DNA from: Chloroflexota bacterium
GTDB taxonomy: Bacteria; Chloroflexota; Anaerolineae; Ardenticatenales; Ardenticatenaceae
Assembly (NCBI GenBank): GCA_003520455.1
Contig: DOUV01000936.1
Location: 1 to 6,355, forward strand
DNA length: 6,355 nt
Direction: 5' to 3'
The notes below the pieces were generated by a model. That model was not told the origin of the DNA and ran no database searches. It saw only the letters and a program-made list of their open reading frames with translations. The first letter of the stretch is position 1. Each line of letters starts with the position of its first letter. Positions 6,051 to 6,355 of the stretch are shown here, one piece after another. Both the position numbers and the translations under genes were made by a program.

Positions 6051-6070
6051 CAAGACTTCCGAAGTCTTGT
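6050..6070. repeat. Near-perfect palindrome CAAGACTTC-C-GAAGTCTTG
   Basis: Ten-base arms (6050-6059 and 6061-6070) flank a single central C. In RNA this makes a stem of about eight pairs with a small loop. It lies in the convergent gap between the penicillin-binding protein and the minus-strand gene at the right edge. The following TTCG is not a terminator tail. A diverged copy lies about 85 bases to the right, which suggests a dispersed palindromic repeat that may also serve as a two-way 3'-end hairpin. Confidence 0.5.
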
Positions 6071-6111
6071 TCGCAGCCGGTGCCCACCTCTCGCACCGCC
6101 GTCGGAGCGCG

Positions 6112-6134
6112 CTGTGGGCCAGCACAGTGCCCAC
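6112..6134. repeat. Overlapping inverted repeats beside a GTGCCCACC direct repeat
   Basis: CTGTG (6112-6116) can pair with CACAG (6123-6127), or GTGGGC (6114-6119) with GCCCAC (6129-6134); the two stems exclude each other. GTGCCCACC occurs at 6080-6088 and again at 6128-6136. This looks like part of the same repeat-rich convergent spacer. Confidence 0.3.
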
Positions 6135-6151
6135 CAGACTTCGGATGTCTG
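6135..6151. repeat. Degenerate second copy of the AGACTTC palindrome
   Basis: The sequence CAGACTTCGGATGTCTG matches the core of the 6050-6070 palindrome at 13 of 15 positions (AGACTTC-N-GAAGTCT). CAGAC and GTCTG still pair at its ends. The two differences weaken the stem, as expected of an ageing repeat copy. Confidence 0.4.
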
Positions 6152-6215
6152 AGGACTTGACCGATACTCTCGTCGGGCCAACGTGGAGAAGCTGCTCCCA
6201 CCGGTCCGGCGTGCG

Positions 6216-6355
6216 CTACGGTCCCGGATCAGGACGCGTGCGATCGCGCCACTCCTTCATCACAAGCGGCAGGGAGGCCTTGAACCCCGGACGGGTGACA
6301 GCGGCGTCGTTGCTGGCGTTGCCGGCGACGTCGGCTGCCTTGAGGATCGCCGTCT
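6216..6355 (-). CDS. C-terminal part of an unrecognised protein, cut by the right edge
   Basis: The minus strand is open from the window edge to a TAG at 6218-6216, giving about 45 residues. The peptide has the mixed composition of a real protein: AILKAADVAGNASND near the left, then VTRPGFKASLPLVMKEW, ending in an Arg/Pro-rich tail (RDRTRPDPGP). Third codon positions are strongly G or C, like the other genes here. The plus frame in the same register is also open, but its peptide is Arg/Gly-rich and less natural. I do not recognise the family. No membrane segment or cysteine is visible in this part. The gene converges on the penicillin-binding protein gene and shares its 207-base 3' spacer. 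Confidence 0.55.
   Translation of the reverse strand, partial: TAILKAADVAGNASNDAAVTRPGFKASLPLVMKEWRDRTRPDPGP

Noticed and set aside
4869..6134. Minus-strand open frame opposite the transpeptidase domain (421 codons)
   Set aside because: It is antisense to SxxK, SxD and KTG motifs and runs through the 3' hairpins; no domain is recognisable.
1..6355. CRISPR array, tRNA, rRNA, transposase or defence-island genes
   Set aside because: No regularly spaced repeats, cloverleaf, rRNA-like conserved stretches or matching protein motifs were seen on either strand. The intergenic hairpins are too few and irregular for a CRISPR array.

Overview
This is a GC-rich bacterial window with four recognisable coding regions. 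No gene is a direct taxonomic marker. The best guess is a Chloroflexota-like bacterium. The reasons are extended -10 promoters of the type TGnTA(T/C)AAT, a Tat-type lipoprotein penicillin-binding protein with a MecA-like N-terminal domain, very G/C-biased third codon positions, and intergenic regions full of short GC-rich palindromes. This assignment is an inference.

Layout, left to right. Positions 1-268 are essentially non-coding and hold several inverted repeats, including a perfect 38-bp palindrome (33-70). A dihydrolipoyl dehydrogenase gene (lpdA, 269-1660, minus) follows, with a clear Shine-Dalgarno sequence and its own near-consensus extended -10 promoter about 135 bases upstream. The gap at 1661-2038 carries that promoter plus two copies of a GACGGCCC/GGGCCGTC hairpin and a third hairpin just past the next gene. 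Positions 2039-3649 (minus) encode a complete YtcJ-type metal-dependent amidohydrolase. Positions 3650-3878 are a divergent promoter region. It has one candidate promoter for the amidohydrolase and one for the gene on the plus strand, a 709-residue class B penicillin-binding protein (3879-6008). Convergent intergenic DNA (6009-6215) carries tandem hairpins and degenerate palindromic repeats. At the right edge lies the C-terminal part of an unrecognised minus-strand protein (6216-6355).

The genes do not form one pathway. lpdA is the E3 flavoprotein of 2-oxoacid dehydrogenase or glycine-cleavage complexes, but no E1, E2 or glycine-cleavage gene is in view. The amidohydrolase is probably a cytosolic hydrolase of unknown substrate. 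The penicillin-binding protein cross-links peptidoglycan outside the membrane. Each complete gene seems to have its own promoter, so these look like single-gene transcription units.

I see no CRISPR array, transposase, tRNA, rRNA or defence module, and no convincing new multi-gene system. The most noteworthy points are the perfect palindrome, the predicted Tat lipoprotein export signal on a MecA-like transpeptidase with cysteines beside two active-site motifs, and the families of intergenic hairpins that look like dispersed repeats.
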